Source of the DNA: Marisa cornuarietis | Lineage: Eukaryota; Mollusca; Gastropoda; Architaenioglossa; Ampullariidae | Direction of reading: 5' to 3' | Length of the DNA: 64,000 bases | Assembly (NCBI GenBank): GCA_004794655.1 | Contig: SMMW01000622.1 | Location: forward strand, 13,991,157-14,055,156 | Part shown: piece by piece, positions 62,177 to 64,000 of the stretch | Layout: the number at the start of each line of letters is the position of its first letter | Numbering within the stretch: the first letter of the stretch is position 1 | The notes under the pieces: generated by a model | Databases searched by the model: none | Seen by the model: only the letters and a program-made list of their open reading frames with translations | What the model was told of the DNA's origin: nothing | Position numbers and translations under genes: made by a program

Positions 62177-63071
62177 TGTTATGAACATGTGTTATCACCC
62201 ATGAACGTCGAAGTAACGAGGTTGTCGCCCTTGATTGAATAGCGATTATGACCCCTGGTTTGAATGTGGATAGGGGGCGTTGTTTAGAAATTGGAAGAGG
62301 AAGCAGACGTGAGAGTCTGGGAGAAAGAGGAATTTGGTACAGAGGTTGGAATTAATAGTACTGTGTGGATTAATATTAACTGTGTGAAGAAATAGCAACT
62401 GTGTGGATAAATAGTAACTGTGTGGATACATATTAACGGTGTAAAGAAATATTAACTGTATGGAGAAAGAGTAACTGTGTGGAGAAATATTAACTGTGTG
62501 GTTCCTCGATTTATTAATTTTCTCAACTGCTGTGTGATCTCTTGAGAAGATCGTAGAACTGTGTGGAGAAATATTATCTGTGTGGTTCCTCGATTTACTA
62601 ATTTTCTCAACTGCTGTGTGATCTCTTGAGAAGATCGTAGAACTGTGTGGATTTACCTACTGTGGAATTTTTATTGACTTGGTCATTTGTCTGCCGTTAG
62701 ACTGTCGGAGTTATTTGGTGAATGTAGGCTGTCCGTATGATCAACGCCAGAGAGCAAGACTGAAAGAGGGGAACTGTTTGCCGTGTCGACCCTTTCCCCC
62801 CCCCAACAACAGAAGAAGAGAGAACTTGAAGGACTTTAATATAAACTGCTTAGATATATTTGTTTCGGTGCAAACTCAGTGTAGAATATTTGTGCTGAAG
62901 TTTTCTGTTGTTATTTAGTAAAGTATAGATTTACGTTCACCCGATTAATAGAAACGTTCGAGCCCATGTGCAGGTCTTTGTATTTTGTTGTGTGAAAGGA
63001 CACGTGAAGAACGCTGTGAGGTCAGTGTGTGTTGTGTGTGACCTGTCCACACTTTCCCTGCGTTCTTGACA
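62177..63071 (+). repeat. Right LTR
   Basis: 895 bp, nearly identical to the left LTR. Differences noted: GATAGGGGG against GAGAGGGGG, the length of the C-run, ATGTGCAGG against ATATGCAGG, and TTGACA against CTGACA at the end. Confidence 0.95.
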
Positions 63072-63479
63072 AGGTTTTAGCGTGGCAGACAAGAGAAAAA
63101 TGACAAAGTGGAGCACATCTAGCACGTCCATCATCAAGGATGACCACACTATGAGACAGGTAAAGTTACTTGCAAAGACACTTGGCACGAAGATGGAGGT
63201 CATAACATATGTGACCGTTAAAATAGAAGTCTTGCATATATATAGTCTCCACCTGCCTTTGTTGTTGGTGCTGACGTGTCCAGGTGATGAGGGCAAGGTT
63301 CACATATTGAGGTGATGAGAGGTGATGAGGGCAATGGTCACATACTGAGGTGATGTATCCTCCTGCCTATAAGTGTCTGCAATGCTCGTAACACCAAAGA
63401 GCATCAACAAGAGCCACCACTGTTGTATGAGAGTTTGAAGGAAAGATACTGAATACTACAAGATGGGTCACTGCGCCAG
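63072..63479. other. Downstream flank, no gene assigned
   Basis: A short open segment ends at ATGAGACAG then GTAAAG near 63160 and could be an exon end, but no domain supports it. A short direct repeat around GAGGTGATGAG occurs at about 63308 and 63320. Confidence 0.4.
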
Positions 63480-63745
63480 CTCCACTTTGTAAACACCGAT
63501 GACGACGTTGCGCGCAGCGACACTATAGCAGTCCCCATGAAGGGGAGATAATAACGTGCAAGCGATGAATTGATCTTGTGTGTCGTCCTCGCAGCCCAGT
63601 AATGTGCTCCCATCGTGATGAAATTTTTTTACTGTGTACGTGTTATCCATTAATATTTTTTTAACTAAATTGTTTCTTCATAAACACTGGCAAGCAATAT
63701 ACAACAGGCCGACATCAGTAGATGTTAAGAGAATGTTTACACTGC
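63480..63745 (+). repeat. Interspersed repeat R3, copy B
   Basis: Second member of the family at 50410-50665, same orientation, sharing CATAAACACTGGCAA, GACATCAGTAG and AGAGAATGTTTACA. Confidence 0.6.
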
Positions 63746-63874
63746 TCTTTATCTTTTTACATTATTATTGTTTGAATTAAAAAACATCTTCTTGCACTTG
63801 ATCCTTTGTTGTTGTTGTTTTTTTTTTTGGGGGGGGGGGTGTTTTGTTTTCTGTCCTATCTGTAGGCTTTCAAG

Positions 63875-63881
<7 letters not shown>

Positions 63882-63962
<81 letters not shown>
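63882..63962. repeat. (CA)n microsatellite
   Basis: About 40 uninterrupted CA units near the end of the window, preceded by a T-run and G-run. Confidence 0.97.
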
Positions 63963-63966
<4 letters not shown>

Positions 63967-64000
63967 CAGAATTCAGAAAATGCAGTCATATAAATTAATG

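Larger units (their letters stand above)
57308..63071 (+). mobile_element. Ty3/gypsy-type LTR retrotransposon, non-autonomous, carrying a coiled-coil insert
   Basis: Order: LTR, primer-binding site, gag, zinc knuckle and protease, coiled-coil block, RNase H remnant, purine tract, LTR. The two LTRs differ by about four substitutions and two short indels over 0.9 kb, so insertion is recent. RNase H keeps RYSTVERECLAIVW, LHTDHKPL and LADALSRA, which place it in Ty3/gypsy. The whole reverse transcriptase polymerase core and integrase are missing. Without them it would depend on enzymes from another copy. The ends are TG and CA. No 5-bp target duplication is seen (CATAC on the left, AGGTT on the right). 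Confidence 0.95.

Overview
The window is eukaryotic and almost certainly from an animal, most likely a mollusc (a gastropod would fit; the species cannot be fixed from sequence alone). The evidence is a 17-exon metazoan glycosyltransferase gene with GT-AG introns, a family-B seven-transmembrane receptor with a somatomedin-B-like ectodomain, and a dense scatter of LINE, tRNA-derived SINE, hAT MITE, mariner and Ty3/gypsy-type sequences among AT-rich DNA and microsatellites.

Layout. (1) 1-26.6 kb holds no convincing host gene. It has transposon relics (a mariner-like transposase at 2.4 kb, a LINE RNase H at 8.2-8.7 kb, a CR1/L2-like LINE end at 18.8-19.1 kb), a clean hAT-type MITE with an 8-bp target duplication at 18.48-18.67 kb, two fold-back repeat families near 3.2-3.8 kb, and a repeat shared between 11.9 and 24.1 kb. 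(2) 26.69-41.81 kb, plus strand, is a complete MGAT5 gene (N-acetylglucosaminyltransferase V, GT18) of about 754 residues. Every exon junction keeps frame. Its last intron carries an antisense CR1/L2-like LINE with a 461-codon open reverse transcriptase, and the final coding exon runs into three tandem 205-bp copies of its own 3' half. (3) 42.25-53.2 kb is AT-rich and gene-poor, with a decayed LINE at 48.75-49.76 kb and several small repeats. (4) 53.22-56.44 kb, plus strand, is a two-exon gene for a Methuselah/adhesion-like GPCR with a somatomedin-B-like domain; its intron appears to be GC-AG. (5) 57.31-63.07 kb is a young LTR retrotransposon with near-identical 0.9-kb LTRs, a tRNA-Trp primer site and a purine tract. 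It keeps Gag, a zinc knuckle, an aspartic protease and a scrap of RNase H, but reverse transcriptase and integrase are gone and about 0.95 kb of unrelated coiled-coil coding sequence sits in their place. (6) The last 0.9 kb is repeat-derived and ends in a (CA)n tract.

The two host genes are not an operon and show no functional link. The most unusual object is the coiled-coil-bearing LTR element. The 205-bp triplication at the end of MGAT5 comes next. All family calls rest on motif recognition by eye; no database search was run.
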